From contig NZ_FNUZ01000001.1 of assembly GCF_900108225.1 (NCBI RefSeq), positions 959,018 to 1,023,017 of the forward strand: DNA of 64,000 bases, given 5' to 3'. Shown here one piece after another: positions 34,587 through 44,098 of this stretch. The position numbers were made by a program, and so were the translations under genes. The notes beneath the pieces are model-generated. The model searched no databases. It worked only from the letters and a program-made list of their open reading frames with translations, and was not told the DNA's origin. Position 1 is the first letter of the stretch; each line of letters starts with the position of its first letter. The DNA comes from Thalassococcus halodurans (GTDB taxonomy: Bacteria; Pseudomonadota; Alphaproteobacteria; Rhodobacterales; Rhodobacteraceae).

Positions 34587-35990
34587 ATGGTCCAATCCCC
34601 GAACCTGTTGCCCACCGCCGAACTTCAGGCGCGTGACGCCGCGCACCACATGCACCCGTTCACGCACGGTGCCGAGCTTGGCAAAAAGGGTGCGCGCATT
34701 ATCACGTCTGCAGATGGCTGCTGGCTGACAGACAGCGACGGCAACCGGATTCTGGATGCGATGGCGGGCCTTTGGTGTGTCAACATCGGCTATGGCCGTC
34801 AGGAACTTGTCGATGCCGCCGCGCGCCAGATGCAGGAACTGCCGTTCTACAACACCTTCTTCCAGACCACCCACGTGCCGGTCATCGAACTGGCCGAACG
34901 TCTGGCGCAACTGGCGCCCGGTGATCTGAACCATGTTTTCTTTGCATCGTCCGGCTCTGAAGCGAACGACACCAACCTACGAATGGTGCGCACCTATTGG
35001 GAGATGAAAGGCCAGCCATCGAAAAAGGCCATCATCTCGCGTTGGAACGCCTATCACGGGTCGTCTGTTGGTTCAGGTAGCCTTGGCGGCATGAAAGGTA
35101 TGCACGCCCAAGGCGGCATGCCGATCCCCGACATTCATCACATCGACCAGCCCAACTGGTGGTCCGAAGGCGGCGACATGACGCCGGAAGAATTCGGCAT
35201 TGAACGCGCCCAGCAGCTTGAAGCAAAGATCAAGGAACTTGGCGCGGATAACGTGGCCGCGTTCATCGCCGAACCCGTTCAGGGCGCTGGCGGCGTGATT
35301 GTACCGCCCGACAGCTACTGGCCGGAAATCCAGCGTATTTGCGATAAATACGACATTCTGCTGATCGCGGATGAGGTGATCTGTGGTTTTGGCCGCACCG
35401 GCAACTGGTTCGGGTCGCAAACCATGAACATCAAGCCGCACATCATGACCATCGCCAAGGGCCTGAGCTCGGGCTACCTACCCATCGGCGGGTCGATTGT
35501 CTGTGACGAAGTGGCCGAGGTCATCGGTTCGGGCGAATTCAACCACGGCTACACTTATTCGGGTCACCCTGTGGCCTGTGCGGTTGCCTTGGAAAATCTA
35601 CGCCTTCTGGAAGAAGAACAGATCATCGACACGGTCCGCACCGAAACTGCGCCCTACCTGAAAGAAAAGTTCGAAAGCCTGACCGATCACCCGATGGTGG
35701 GCGAGGCCAAGATCGTTGGCATGATGGGATCAATCGCGCTGACACCCGACAAAGCCACCCGCGCGGCGTTCGCGTCCGAGGCTGGCACTGTCGGCTACAT
35801 CTGCCGCGAACGGTGTTTCAGCAATAACCTGATCATGCGCCACGTCGGCGACCGCATGATCATTTCGCCGCCGCTGGTGATTTCCAAAGGCGAGATTGAC
35901 ACATTGATCGAACGCGCACTCCTGTCGCTGGACGAAGCGATGGCCGAGGTTGAAAAGCAGGGCCTGATGGTCGCTGCGACGCGTAACTAA
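34587..35990 (+). CDS. spuC: Class III aminotransferase, putrescine--pyruvate type
   Basis: A 467-residue PLP enzyme. ASSGSEANDTNLRMVRTYW is the phosphate-binding region, IADEVICGFGRTG the cofactor Asp segment and TIAKGLSSGYLPIGG holds the Schiff-base Lys. The N-terminal HHMHPFTHGAELGKKGARI and the TTHVPVIELAERLA region resemble SpuC putrescine-pyruvate aminotransferases. It converts putrescine to 4-aminobutanal with pyruvate as acceptor. Taurine- or beta-alanine-pyruvate transaminase are weaker alternatives. The adjacent polyamine transporter supports putrescine. Start at 34587, with GAAAGG upstream. Confidence 0.85.
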   Translation: MVQSPNLLPTAELQARDAAHHMHPFTHGAELGKKGARIITSADGCWLTDSDGNRILDAMAGLWCVNIGYGRQELVDAAARQMQELPFYNTFFQTTHVPVIELAERLAQLAPGDLNHVFFASSGSEANDTNLRMVRTYWEMKGQPSKKAIISRWNAYHGSSVGSGSLGGMKGMHAQGGMPIPDIHHIDQPNWWSEGGDMTPEEFGIERAQQLEAKIKELGADNVAAFIAEPVQGAGGVIVPPDSYWPEIQRICDKYDILLIADEVICGFGRTGNWFGSQTMNIKPHIMTIAKGLSSGYLPIGGSIVCDEVAEVIGSGEFNHGYTYSGHPVACAVALENLRLLEEEQIIDTVRTETAPYLKEKFESLTDHPMVGEAKIVGMMGSIALTPDKATRAAFASEAGTVGYICRERCFSNNLIMRHVGDRMIISPPLVISKGEIDTLIERALLSLDEAMAEVEKQGLMVAATRN

Positions 35991-35996
35991 GAAACT

Positions 35997-36030
35997 GGCG
36001 GGTCAGCCCTGAGGGGTCAGGCCCGCCTTT
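35997..36030 (+). terminator. Hairpin terminator after the aminotransferase
   Basis: GGCGGG (35997-36002) and CCCGCC (36022-36027) form an outer stem around an inner CCTGA-GGGG-TCAGG hairpin (36008-36021), followed by TTT. It overlaps the stop of the convergent EamA gene. Confidence 0.5.
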
Positions 36031-36920
36031 CGCGTTTGGCCACGCTTCAGGCCCAGTTTGCGTTCGCGCCAGATGATCAGAACGCCCGCCGCAATCACGA
36101 CGCCCGAGCCTACCAACGTGTAAACCGTCGGCACCTCGGCAAAGACGACATAGCCCAAAACCACCGCAAACAGCATCGACGCATAGTCAAACGGCGCGAC
36201 CACGCCTGCCTCGGCATAACGGTAGGCGGATGTCAGCAGGATTTGCGCAAAGCCGCCAATAAGACCCGCGCCGATCAGCATCGCGGCCTCTTGTGCGGTG
36301 GGCATGACCCACCCGAAGGGCAGCGTGAACAGCGACAGGATTGTTGCCGTCAGCGAGAAGTAGAACACGATCGCGGATGTTTCCTCGCGCCCGGCCAGGC
36401 GGCGGATCTGGATTTGTGCCAACGCGCGGAACACAGATGACAGCAGCACCACAACAACCCCGATCATCACGGCACGATCCAGATTGTCGACGGACAATAG
36501 CGGCCACAGGATGATCAGAACACCCACCAGACCAAAAGCAACCGCCCCAAGCCGGAACGCGCGCACGCGTTCGCCCAACAGGAAGGCCGCAAAAACTACG
36601 GTCAGAAGAGGTGCGGCAAACCCGATGGCCGTCACCTCGGGCAACGGCAACATGCCAAGTCCGGTAAAGGTGAACCCCATCGCCGTCACACCGATCAACC
36701 CGCGCCACAGATGGCCCATGGGGTTTTTCGTTTTCAGACCTGTCTTCAGATCATGACGCAGCAGCAACCAGACAATGATCACCGGCATCGCAAACAGCGA
36801 CCGGAAAAACACCGCCTGACCCGAAGGGATGTTGTCCGAGGCCGCTTTGACCAGCGCCGCCATTACTGTGAACAGCGCAACTGATCCGAGTTTAAGAAGA
36901 ATTCCGCGCGTAGGAGACAT
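36003..36920 (-). CDS. EamA-family (DMT) transporter
   Basis: A 305-residue protein with ten hydrophobic segments in two EamA repeats (about 8-140 and 150-285). The segments SVALFTVMAALVKAA and FAAPLLTVVFAAFLLGE are family hallmarks, the second repeat having PFDYASMLFAVVLGYVVFAE. The substrate is unknown; relatives export amino acids or metabolites. The ATG at 36920 follows its own region divergent from nothing close. It is convergent with the aminotransferase. Confidence 0.88.
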   Translation of the reverse strand: MSPTRGILLKLGSVALFTVMAALVKAASDNIPSGQAVFFRSLFAMPVIIVWLLLRHDLKTGLKTKNPMGHLWRGLIGVTAMGFTFTGLGMLPLPEVTAIGFAAPLLTVVFAAFLLGERVRAFRLGAVAFGLVGVLIILWPLLSVDNLDRAVMIGVVVVLLSSVFRALAQIQIRRLAGREETSAIVFYFSLTATILSLFTLPFGWVMPTAQEAAMLIGAGLIGGFAQILLTSAYRYAEAGVVAPFDYASMLFAVVLGYVVFAEVPTVYTLVGSGVVIAAGVLIIWRERKLGLKRGQTRKAGLTPQG

Positions 36921-37011
36921 GGGTTACCTGTAAATCCGCAGCGCCAACGTGATGTCAGATTGTCGCAGGGTCAATCCCGTTGCAGTGCAATCGCGCACTT
37001 ACATCAGTGAT

Positions 37012-37389
37012 TTACATGGTTTCCACGCAATGGCGACGGAACGCGCGCTTCAGCATATCGAGTTCTTCGCGAAGCAACGCCATTTCAACGCGGATGTCAT
37101 CCGCCAGAACATCCCCGCCCATCAGCGTGAAAGACCCCAGAACCTGCGACGTGCCTGTATCGTGCAGCAGGAAGGTAAACACACCATCGCCCACGGCAAA
37201 ATCCGGCACCGGCACATCGACCAGCCATTGGTTGGTTTCGTCCGTTTCAATGACATTCACGCCGTCTACCGCAATATCCAACACGGTGACCGAGATTTGC
37301 GGCGGCGGGCAATCCTTGCCCTCGCCCTGAAGGCTGCCCTGCCAGACGCCATCTTTGAACCGCAGCTTGGTCAACTTGTAGGTGCTCAT
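37012..37389 (-). CDS. Small conserved-looking protein of unknown function
   Basis: A 125-residue soluble protein, beginning MSTYKLTKLRFKDGVWQG, with beta-rich central part and a C-terminal amphipathic helix (EMALLREELDMLKRAFRRH). No signal peptide or family recognised. The gene is 12 bases after the 256-residue gene on the same strand, so the two are probably cotranscribed. Codon use matches neighbours. Confidence 0.75.
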   Translation of the reverse strand: MSTYKLTKLRFKDGVWQGSLQGEGKDCPPPQISVTVLDIAVDGVNVIETDETNQWLVDVPVPDFAVGDGVFTFLLHDTGTSQVLGSFTLMGGDVLADDIRVEMALLREELDMLKRAFRRHCVETM

Positions 37390-37401
37390 CGCTGATGTCC
37401 T

Positions 37402-38172
37402 TTACAACTCGGCTCGGGGGCGACGACTGAATGTCAGGTCGCGCAGGGTGACTTGGTTCATTTCGGGGCCTTCAAAAATCAGGTCCAACCACAGTTTCTC
37501 GACGCGCTTTTCGTTCAGCTTGGTGTAGGCAAGGTCAAATTCGACCATGACTTCCTTTTCGTGCAGCGGCAATTCACGCACGACCTGTTCCACGTTTGGC
37601 CCGTGCTTGATGTTCAGACGCGCAAAGATTTCGATGGGTTTTTCCATCTCAAGGATCGTATCCAGACGGATCAGGTGACGGCGCTTCAGGCCCTCGGCAG
37701 CCTCAGGCGGCAAGTCCAGCGCCAGCGACAGATAAGAACCGTCAAACCGGAACACGTCCAAACGTACGCCGAATGCTGCAAGATCAGCCTCACGCACGTT
37801 GCGGATCTGGCGCAGGGTGATTTCGGACCGTGCGCAATCGTGGAACATCGTCGCTTCACGACCCAACATCGCCTTGCTTTCGACCGAAGCGATGCCCGGA
37901 GATGGCAAGGGGCCGCTCCATAACTCGGGCCGCCAAGACCAATCGGCGTCATGGGGTTTCGGAAAGGATTGGTTGCCGATGGCCGGCAAGGCCAGCCTCC
38001 CGTCTGCGTAGAAAATCAGGGAATCGATATGACGTTTGATTTCTCGCGCCTGCGCACGCTGTTTGCGCAAATCCCGCAGATCGGCAACGGTGGCCTCTTT
38101 CGCCAGCTTGGCCCAGCGCCGGACGGACCGTTTGGTCAAAATCCGGCTAAGAAATCCGATATCTTCGGCCAT
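37402..38172 (-). CDS. DUF6478-like uncharacterised protein
   Basis: A 256-residue soluble protein; the N-terminus has a basic helix (RILTKRSVRRWAKLAKEA, then RDLRKQRAQAREIKRHID) followed by a WSWRPELWSGPL segment and a beta-rich C-terminal half. I associate it with DUF6478, a family of Rhodobacterales, but this cannot be verified here. It is upstream of the 125-residue gene with 12 bases between them. No function known. Confidence 0.7.
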   Translation of the reverse strand: MAEDIGFLSRILTKRSVRRWAKLAKEATVADLRDLRKQRAQAREIKRHIDSLIFYADGRLALPAIGNQSFPKPHDADWSWRPELWSGPLPSPGIASVESKAMLGREATMFHDCARSEITLRQIRNVREADLAAFGVRLDVFRFDGSYLSLALDLPPEAAEGLKRRHLIRLDTILEMEKPIEIFARLNIKHGPNVEQVVRELPLHEKEVMVEFDLAYTKLNEKRVEKLWLDLIFEGPEMNQVTLRDLTFSRRPRAEL

Positions 38173-38282
38173 ACGTCAGGTCGATCTCTCTGGGCCGGCA
38201 TTCCGGCAATTGTTCACAAAAACGGGTTAACGCACATCGTTAAGTTTACGCGCGTTAGCTTACGGGCAAGTACGAGTCGCGA

Positions 38283-38936
38283 TCAAGAGCTTGATTCGTC
38301 GGATTTTTCACGACTTGCGTTTTTGATCGCTTCTACGACCGTTTCCAGAAAGTCCGCGCCGTCGCTACCGGCAAGATGACTTCCTTCTGGAAGGTACATA
38401 GCCAAGCTTACAAGGTGTTCGGCCCGAATAAACGCCGCGCGCCAATAGCGGTCTTCGCCATCGGAAATCAGCGCTTTCCCACCGCCAGCCAGTTGCACAA
38501 AGACGCTGCCATCACGTGTTTCGGACTGTTGCAGGGTGCCACCCGCCAAAGCTGCAATTGTTTCCGCACTGGGAACAGTTGCTTCGTCCTCACGCGGGCC
38601 GACTGTGACAGTGACAAGCAACGCCGGAACCCGCGGGCCGGTCGCGCCGTCCGACAGGATGTTGCAACTGGCAATCATGGCAAAGCCGCTGTTGCCACGC
38701 TTTTCGACCGTAACAGGATCTACGCAATAGCCGCGCGGGCCTTGGACAACGACATCGCCACGCGCCAAAGCCGTCCACACCATAGGCGCACCAGCGGCAC
38801 GGGCTTGACGTTGTGCATCGTTCTGAGGGGAAGACAGGGCGGCCAGAAACCCGGGCGCACCGCCGCCGGTTCCTGTGGTGCTATCGCAGGCCGCAAGACC
38901 CGCGATAGCCAGTATCATAAGCGCTTTGCGCAGCAC
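38283..38936 (-). CDS. Putative lipoprotein of unknown function
   Basis: A 217-residue protein. The best start is a GTG at 38936 giving (M)LRKALMILAIAGLAACDS, with the lipobox LAAC and Cys17 as the acylated residue; the internal ATG at 38918 would cut off the basic n-region. The mature part contains GPRGYCVDPVTVEKRGNSGFAMIASCN, with two Cys that could pair. It lies 4 bases after the ilvD stop and is likely cotranscribed. No family recognised. Confidence 0.75.
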   Translation of the reverse strand: MLRKALMILAIAGLAACDSTTGTGGGAPGFLAALSSPQNDAQRQARAAGAPMVWTALARGDVVVQGPRGYCVDPVTVEKRGNSGFAMIASCNILSDGATGPRVPALLVTVTVGPREDEATVPSAETIAALAGGTLQQSETRDGSVFVQLAGGGKALISDGEDRYWRAAFIRAEHLVSLAMYLPEGSHLAGSDGADFLETVVEAIKNASREKSDESSS

Positions 38937-38940
38937 TGGA

Positions 38941-40674
38941 TCACAGATCCATGTAGATGTGCTTTTCTTCCTTGGCGCCCGGATGCGTGACCGCACCTTT
39001 GTAGGTTTCGCCGACCAGCTGCGCGTACTTCCAGAGGGCACCGGACGAATAGATCGTCTCTTTCGGGCCCTTCCAGCTTTCTTTGCGCTTGGCCAGTTCG
39101 TCGTCGGACAGCGCCACGCTGATTTCACCCTTGATCGCGTCGATGGTGATCACGTCGCCATCTTGCAGCAGGGCAATCGGACCGCAATGCGCGGTTTCGG
39201 GGCCGACGTGACCCACACAGAAACCACGGGTCGCGCCCGAGAAACGGCCGTCTGTGATCAGCGCCACTTTCTTACCCATGCCCTGACCGGACAGGGCCGC
39301 TGTGGTCGCCAGCATTTCGCGCATACCCGGGCCGCCTGCGGGGCCTTCGTTGCGGATGACCAGAACTTCACCTTCTTTGTACTGGCGCGCTTTGACGGCT
39401 TCGAACGCGTCTTCTTCGCATTCGAACACACGTGCCGGACCGGTGAAGACCTGCTCTTCGGTAGACATGCCTGCGACTTTTACGATCGCGCCTTGCGGGG
39501 CAAGGTTGCCCTTCAGGCCGACAACGCCGCCTGTTGGTGTGATCGGCTTGTCGATCGGATAGATGACCTTGCCGTCCGCTTCGCGTTCGATCTTGTCCAG
39601 TTCTTCGCCGATGGAATAGCCCGACGCGGTGATGCAGTCTTCGTGGATCAGACCCGCTTTGCGCAGCTCCTTCATCACAACCGGAACGCCGCCTGCCTCA
39701 TAAAGGTCTTTCGCGACATAGTTGCCGCCCGGCTTCAGGTCGACAAAGTACGGCGTGTCGCGGAAGATTTCGCAGACGTCATCAAGGAAGAAGTCGATGC
39801 CTGCTTCGTGCGCAATGGCGGGCAGGTGCAGACCAGCGTTGGTCGAACCACCTGTACAGGCCACAACACGCGCCGCGTTCTGCAGCGATTCCAGCGTGAC
39901 GACGTCACGGGCACGGATGTTTTTCTCAAGCAGATTCATAACCGCCAGACCGGACGCAGTCGCGTACTGGTCGCGGCTTTCATACGGCGCGGGCGCACCG
40001 GACGAGTTCATCAGCGCAAGGCCGATCGCCTCGGACACACAGGCCATGGTGTTCGCGGTGAACTGACCACCACAGGCACCAGCAGACGGACACGCCACAC
40101 GCTCCAGCGCGGACAGTTCTTCGTCCGAGTTCTGGCCCGCCTGGTGACGGCCAACAGCCTCGAACACGTCCTGAACGGTCACGTCCTTACCCTTGAACCG
40201 GCCCGGCATGATCGAACCGCCGTAGATGAAGACGGACGGCACGTTCAGACGCACCATCGCCATCATCATACCCGGCAGGGATTTGTCACAGCCGGCCAGA
40301 CCGACAATCGCGTCATAGCAGTGGCCGCGCATTGTCAGTTCAACGGTGTCGGCAATCGCTTCGCGCGATGCCAGAGACGAACGCATGCCTTCGTGGCCCA
40401 TCGCGATACCGTCGGTCACGGTGATCGTGGTGAATTCGCGCGGCGTGCCGGAACCCTCTTTGACGCCCAGCTTAACAGCCTGCGCCTGACGGTTCAGCGA
40501 GATGTTACAAGGCGCTGCTTCGTTCCAGCAGGTTGCAACACCAATCAGCGGCTGGTGGATTTCATCTTCGCTCATGCCCATCGCGTAATAGTACGAACGG
40601 TGCGGCGCGCGGGCCGGACCCTCGGTTACGTGACGGCTGGGCAGTTTCGTCTTATCGAAGGGGCGCTTTAGCAT
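38941..40674 (-). CDS. ilvD: Dihydroxy-acid dehydratase
   Basis: Third step of valine/isoleucine synthesis. The 577-residue protein has cluster Cys residues in [23 protein letters not shown] and [16 protein letters not shown], the [2Fe-2S] type, and [15 protein letters not shown]. The ATG at 40674 follows GGGAGGA; 11 open codons upstream are discounted. It is the biosynthetic paralogue of the sugar-acid dehydratase at 17936-19678 and is clearly distinct from it. Confidence 0.95.
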   Translation of the reverse strand: MLKRPFDKTKLPSRHVTEGPARAPHRSYYYAMGMSEDEIHQPLIGVATCWNEAAPCNISLNRQAQAVKLGVKEGSGTPREFTTITVTDGIAMGHEGMRSSLASREAIADTVELTMRGHCYDAIVGLAGCDKSLPGMMMAMVRLNVPSVFIYGGSIMPGRFKGKDVTVQDVFEAVGRHQAGQNSDEELSALERVACPSAGACGGQFTANTMACVSEAIGLALMNSSGAPAPYESRDQYATASGLAVMNLLEKNIRARDVVTLESLQNAARVVACTGGSTNAGLHLPAIAHEAGIDFFLDDVCEIFRDTPYFVDLKPGGNYVAKDLYEAGGVPVVMKELRKAGLIHEDCITASGYSIGEELDKIEREADGKVIYPIDKPITPTGGVVGLKGNLAPQGAIVKVAGMSTEEQVFTGPARVFECEEDAFEAVKARQYKEGEVLVIRNEGPAGGPGMREMLATTAALSGQGMGKKVALITDGRFSGATRGFCVGHVGPETAHCGPIALLQDGDVITIDAIKGEISVALSDDELAKRKESWKGPKETIYSSGALWKYAQLVGETYKGAVTHPGAKEEKHIYMDL

Positions 40675-40830
40675 GGTATCCTCCCGCTGGAGCGTGAACT
40701 TTCGCACCGGAATACAAAAGCGCCCCTAAGTTCACAAGCGTGATGGTGCAGATCAAACGGCCCGTTGATCGGTTTTCCACGGTTTATCGCATTTGACCCG
40801 CCATTGACGCAGGCTGGCAAACCGTCATTT

Positions 40831-41730
40831 ATGCTGCGCATGTTCAAATCATACGCCCCTTACGAAGTGTTGGCCGCGCCCGGTCGGGAAAAACCCGAAA
40901 TCTGGCGGCTGGTTGTTGGTATCGTGTTGTGCCTGATCGTCATGATTGCGGGCCAAGGTATCCTGATTGCGATCTATGGTTTTGCCCTTGGCAGTCATGG
41001 AGAGGCCATGATGCAGATGGGGCTGCTGGACACCCCCGGCGCGATGATCGCTGCTTTGCTGGGGATTGCCTGCTTTATTCCCGGCGTGATGCTGGTGCTG
41101 CGCTGGCTGCACAAACGGCGGTTCTGGGGTGTGATCGGCGATCCGGTCCGCACGCTTAAACTCGGCGCGCGCGTTGCGGCCTATGCGGCTGCTATCCAGT
41201 TGTTGCTGATGCTGCCCGCTGTGCTTTTTGCCGAAGAAGAGTTGATCCTGAACACACCGCCGATGCTGTGGCTGGTTCTTCTGCCGATTGGCGCGTTGGT
41301 GGTTCTGCTTCAGACCTCGGCCGAGGAAATCTTTTTCCGCGGCTATATCCAAAGCCAGATGGCCGCCCGTTTTCAAAGCCCGATCATCTGGATGGGCATC
41401 CCCGCGATCATCTTTGCCATCGGGCACTACGCGGCCGTCATGTACGGCGACAATGCAGCGATGGTTGCCGTCTGGGCTGGCCTGTTCGGCCTTCTGGCTG
41501 CCGACCTGACCGCACGCACAGGCTCGCTTGGTCCTGCGATGGGGTTGCACTTTATGAACAACGCGCTGGTGATCCTGTTCGTGTCCATGGATGGCCCGAT
41601 GTCCGGCCTGTCGCTTTACGTGCTTCCGTTCAGCGCACAGGACGCAGAAGAGGTTGCCAAGGTCATGCCATTGGACTTTGTCGCCCTTGGGGTAAGCTGG
41701 CTGGCCGCGCGGGTCGCTGTGCGCGCGTGA
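40831..41730 (+). CDS. CPBP-family intramembrane glutamic endopeptidase
   Basis: A 299-residue membrane protein with about eight hydrophobic segments. The CPBP/Abi motifs are TSAEEIFFRGYIQSQM (Glu-Glu and Arg), GHYAAVMYGD and LHFMNNALV, which contain the expected catalytic Glu and the His residues. Such proteins are CAAX-protease-like. Start is uncertain: ATG 40831 (MLRMFKSYAPYEVL) is preferred, ATG 40840 is possible. The substrate is unknown. Confidence 0.87.
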   Translation: MLRMFKSYAPYEVLAAPGREKPEIWRLVVGIVLCLIVMIAGQGILIAIYGFALGSHGEAMMQMGLLDTPGAMIAALLGIACFIPGVMLVLRWLHKRRFWGVIGDPVRTLKLGARVAAYAAAIQLLLMLPAVLFAEEELILNTPPMLWLVLLPIGALVVLLQTSAEEIFFRGYIQSQMAARFQSPIIWMGIPAIIFAIGHYAAVMYGDNAAMVAVWAGLFGLLAADLTARTGSLGPAMGLHFMNNALVILFVSMDGPMSGLSLYVLPFSAQDAEEVAKVMPLDFVALGVSWLAARVAVRA

Positions 41731-41789
41731 TTGCAATTCAGGCGTCGCAGGCTTAAGTGACGCCACGACACTGACGAACGGGGCACCCG

Positions 41790-42716
41790 ATGAACTGGAT
41801 CAGCAACTACGTCCGCCCACGGATCAATTCGATCTTTTCGCGCCGCGAAACGCCGGACAACCTTTGGACCAAGTGCGACGAGTGCGGAACCATGTTGTTC
41901 CACCGCGAACTGTCGGACAATCTGAACGTCTGCAGCAACTGCAACCACCACATGGGCATCACGCCCCGTGCGCGGTTCCAGGCGCTGTTTGATGGCGGTG
42001 TGTTTGTCGAAGTGGACGTACCCGAACCGGTCGCTGACCCGCTGCATTTCCGCGATCAGAAGAAATACCCTGACCGCATGAAATCCGCGCAAAAGAACAC
42101 CGGCGAAAAAGAGGCGATGCTGGTCGCGACCGGCGAAATCGGTCGCACGCCGATCGTTGCCGCCGCGCAGGACTTTTCGTTCATGGGCGGCTCCATGGGC
42201 ATGTACGTCGGCAACGCGATCATCGCCGCTGCGGAAGAGGCCGTGAAACTGGGCCGTCCGCTGGTTCTGTTTTCTGCCGCCGGTGGCGCGCGTATGCAGG
42301 AAGGCATCCTGTCGCTGATGCAGATGCCGCGCACGACCGTTGCAATCCAGATGCTGCGCGAAGCGAACCTTCCCTACATCGTTGTCCTGACACACCCGAC
42401 CACAGGCGGTGTGACCGCGTCCTACGCGATGCTGGGCGACATCCAGATTGCCGAACCCAACGCACTGATCTGCTTCGCGGGCCCCCGCGTCATCGAACAG
42501 ACCATCCGTGAAAAGCTGCCCGAAGGCTTCCAGCGTGCGGAATATCTGCTGGATCACGGCATGCTGGACCGCGTGACCGACCGTCGTGAAATGCGCAAGG
42601 AATTGATCACGGTTCTGCGCATGCTGATGGACATGCCACCGCCGGTCTGGGGCGATCTGCCTGCACCGACCGACACGCCGGAGCTTCCGGCGCCTGACGC
42701 AGCTGGCGAAAAATGA
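41790..42716 (+). CDS. accD: Acetyl-CoA carboxylase carboxyltransferase beta subunit
   Basis: First committed step of fatty acid synthesis. The 308-residue protein has an N-terminal zinc ribbon (CDECGTMLFHREL and CSNCNHHM, four Cys) and the crotonase-fold core with FSAAGGARMQEGILSLMQM and HPTTGGVTASYAMLGDI. Length and ends are normal. It overlaps folC by 4 bases, the common accD-folC arrangement. Confidence 0.96.
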   Translation: MNWISNYVRPRINSIFSRRETPDNLWTKCDECGTMLFHRELSDNLNVCSNCNHHMGITPRARFQALFDGGVFVEVDVPEPVADPLHFRDQKKYPDRMKSAQKNTGEKEAMLVATGEIGRTPIVAAAQDFSFMGGSMGMYVGNAIIAAAEEAVKLGRPLVLFSAAGGARMQEGILSLMQMPRTTVAIQMLREANLPYIVVLTHPTTGGVTASYAMLGDIQIAEPNALICFAGPRVIEQTIREKLPEGFQRAEYLLDHGMLDRVTDRREMRKELITVLRMLMDMPPPVWGDLPAPTDTPELPAPDAAGEK

Positions 42717-43984
42717 CGACAGGTTCGGACGCCATCCTTGAACGGATGATGGCGCTGCACCCCAAGGTCATTGATCTGACTTTGGACCGCGTCTGGACGC
42801 TGCTTGAAAAGCTGGGCCATCCCGAACGCCAGTTGCCGCCGGTCATTCACCTTGCGGGCACCAACGGCAAGGGATCGACCCAAGCCATGATCCGCGCGGG
42901 TCTTGAGGCCGAGGGAAAGCGCGTGCACGCCTATACCTCGCCCCACTTGGCGCGGTTTCACGAACGTATCCGTTTGGCGGGCGAGTTGATCAGCGAAGAG
43001 CATCTGACCGAGGTGCTGGACGAATGCTATGTCACCAACGGCCCTGATCCGATCACCTATTTCGAAATCACGACCTGCGCCGCGCTGCTGGCCTTTGCCC
43101 GCACACCTGCGGACTATGTGCTTTTGGAAACCGGTCTGGGCGGACGGCTGGACGCGACGAACGTGGTTGAAACACCCGCGCTGACGATCCTGACGCCGAT
43201 TTCGATGGATCACGAACAATTCCTTGGCAACACCATCGCCAAGATCGCAGGCGAAAAGGCGGGCATCATGAAACGCAGCGTGGCTTGCGTTGTCGGCCCG
43301 CAGCCCGATGAAGCGCTTGAGGTGATCGAGGCCACCGCCGCACGCCTTGGTGCGCCTGTCATTGCGCAAGGCCAGCACTGGCATGTCTGGGAAGAACGCG
43401 AACGCCTGATCTATCAGGATGAAACCGGCCTTCTGGACCTGCCCCTGCCGGTTCTGCCGGGTCGCCACCAGTACGAAAACGCAGGCGCGGCGCTGGCCGC
43501 TTTGCGCCACCTTGGTTTTGGCGAGGCCGCGTTCGAAGGCGCGATGACCAATGCCCAGTGGCCCGCACGCATGCAACGCCTGCGCACCGGTCCGCTGGTT
43601 GAGGCCGCGCCGCAGGTGGAACTGTGGCTGGACGGCGGGCACAACCCCGCTGCGGGCATTGCGCTGGCCGACCACCTTGGGCGTTTGCCGAAACGCCCCA
43701 CCCATCTGATCTGCGGGATGCTGAACACCAAGGATGCCAGCGGTTACATGACGCCCTTGGCCAAGGTCGCCAATAGCCTGACGGGCGTGTCGATCCCCGG
43801 CGAGGCAAATACGCTGAGCGGCGAGGATACCGCCCGTTTTGCGTCCGATGCCGGTATGCCCGCCAGCACCGCCGACAGCGTGCTGGACGCGCTACAAACG
43901 ATCACCGCGCAGGACCCACATTCAAGGGTGCTCATATGTGGGTCTTTGTATCTGGCGGGGGCGATCCTGCGCGAGAACGGGTAA
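42713..43984 (+). CDS. folC: Folylpolyglutamate synthase/dihydrofolate synthase
   Basis: Adds glutamate to dihydropteroate and folates. The 423-residue protein has the P-loop AGTNGKGSTQAM, the YTSPHLARFHERI motif, YFEITTCAALLAFA and the C-terminal glutamate-ligase domain (LWLDGGHNPAAGIA). It is followed by a strong bidirectional terminator. Confidence 0.95.
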   Translation: MTTGSDAILERMMALHPKVIDLTLDRVWTLLEKLGHPERQLPPVIHLAGTNGKGSTQAMIRAGLEAEGKRVHAYTSPHLARFHERIRLAGELISEEHLTEVLDECYVTNGPDPITYFEITTCAALLAFARTPADYVLLETGLGGRLDATNVVETPALTILTPISMDHEQFLGNTIAKIAGEKAGIMKRSVACVVGPQPDEALEVIEATAARLGAPVIAQGQHWHVWEERERLIYQDETGLLDLPLPVLPGRHQYENAGAALAALRHLGFGEAAFEGAMTNAQWPARMQRLRTGPLVEAAPQVELWLDGGHNPAAGIALADHLGRLPKRPTHLICGMLNTKDASGYMTPLAKVANSLTGVSIPGEANTLSGEDTARFASDAGMPASTADSVLDALQTITAQDPHSRVLICGSLYLAGAILRENG

Positions 43985-44002
43985 AACGCCCTCAAGCCTT
44001 GA

Positions 44003-44036
44003 AAAAACGCCATTATATTGACGAAATGGCGTTTTT
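44003..44036. terminator. Bidirectional hairpin terminator after folC
   Basis: AAAAACGCCATT (44003-44014) and AATGGCGTTTTT (44025-44036) form a perfect 12-bp stem with a 10-base loop, with an A run before and a T run after. Confidence 0.8.
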
Positions 44037-44047
44037 ACCCCTATATA
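44018..44047 (+). promoter_or_regulatory. Promoter of the rhodanese-like gene, inside the terminator
   Basis: TTGACG (44018-44023) lies in the loop of the terminator, and 18 bases later is TATATA (44042-44047). The downstream gene begins at 44099. The same ATATTGACG context recurs at the small-RNA promoter at 45344. Confidence 0.5.
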
Positions 44048-44098
44048 TGGCGTAACAAAAAGTACCGCGCCTGTATTGCGGATTTCGAGGACGAGTAG

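Noticed and set aside
38875..40671. 598-codon open frame on the plus strand
   Set aside because: Antisense of ilvD with low-complexity Arg/Val/His composition.
42554..43705. 383-codon open frame on the minus strand
   Set aside because: Shadow of folC; no recognisable domain.
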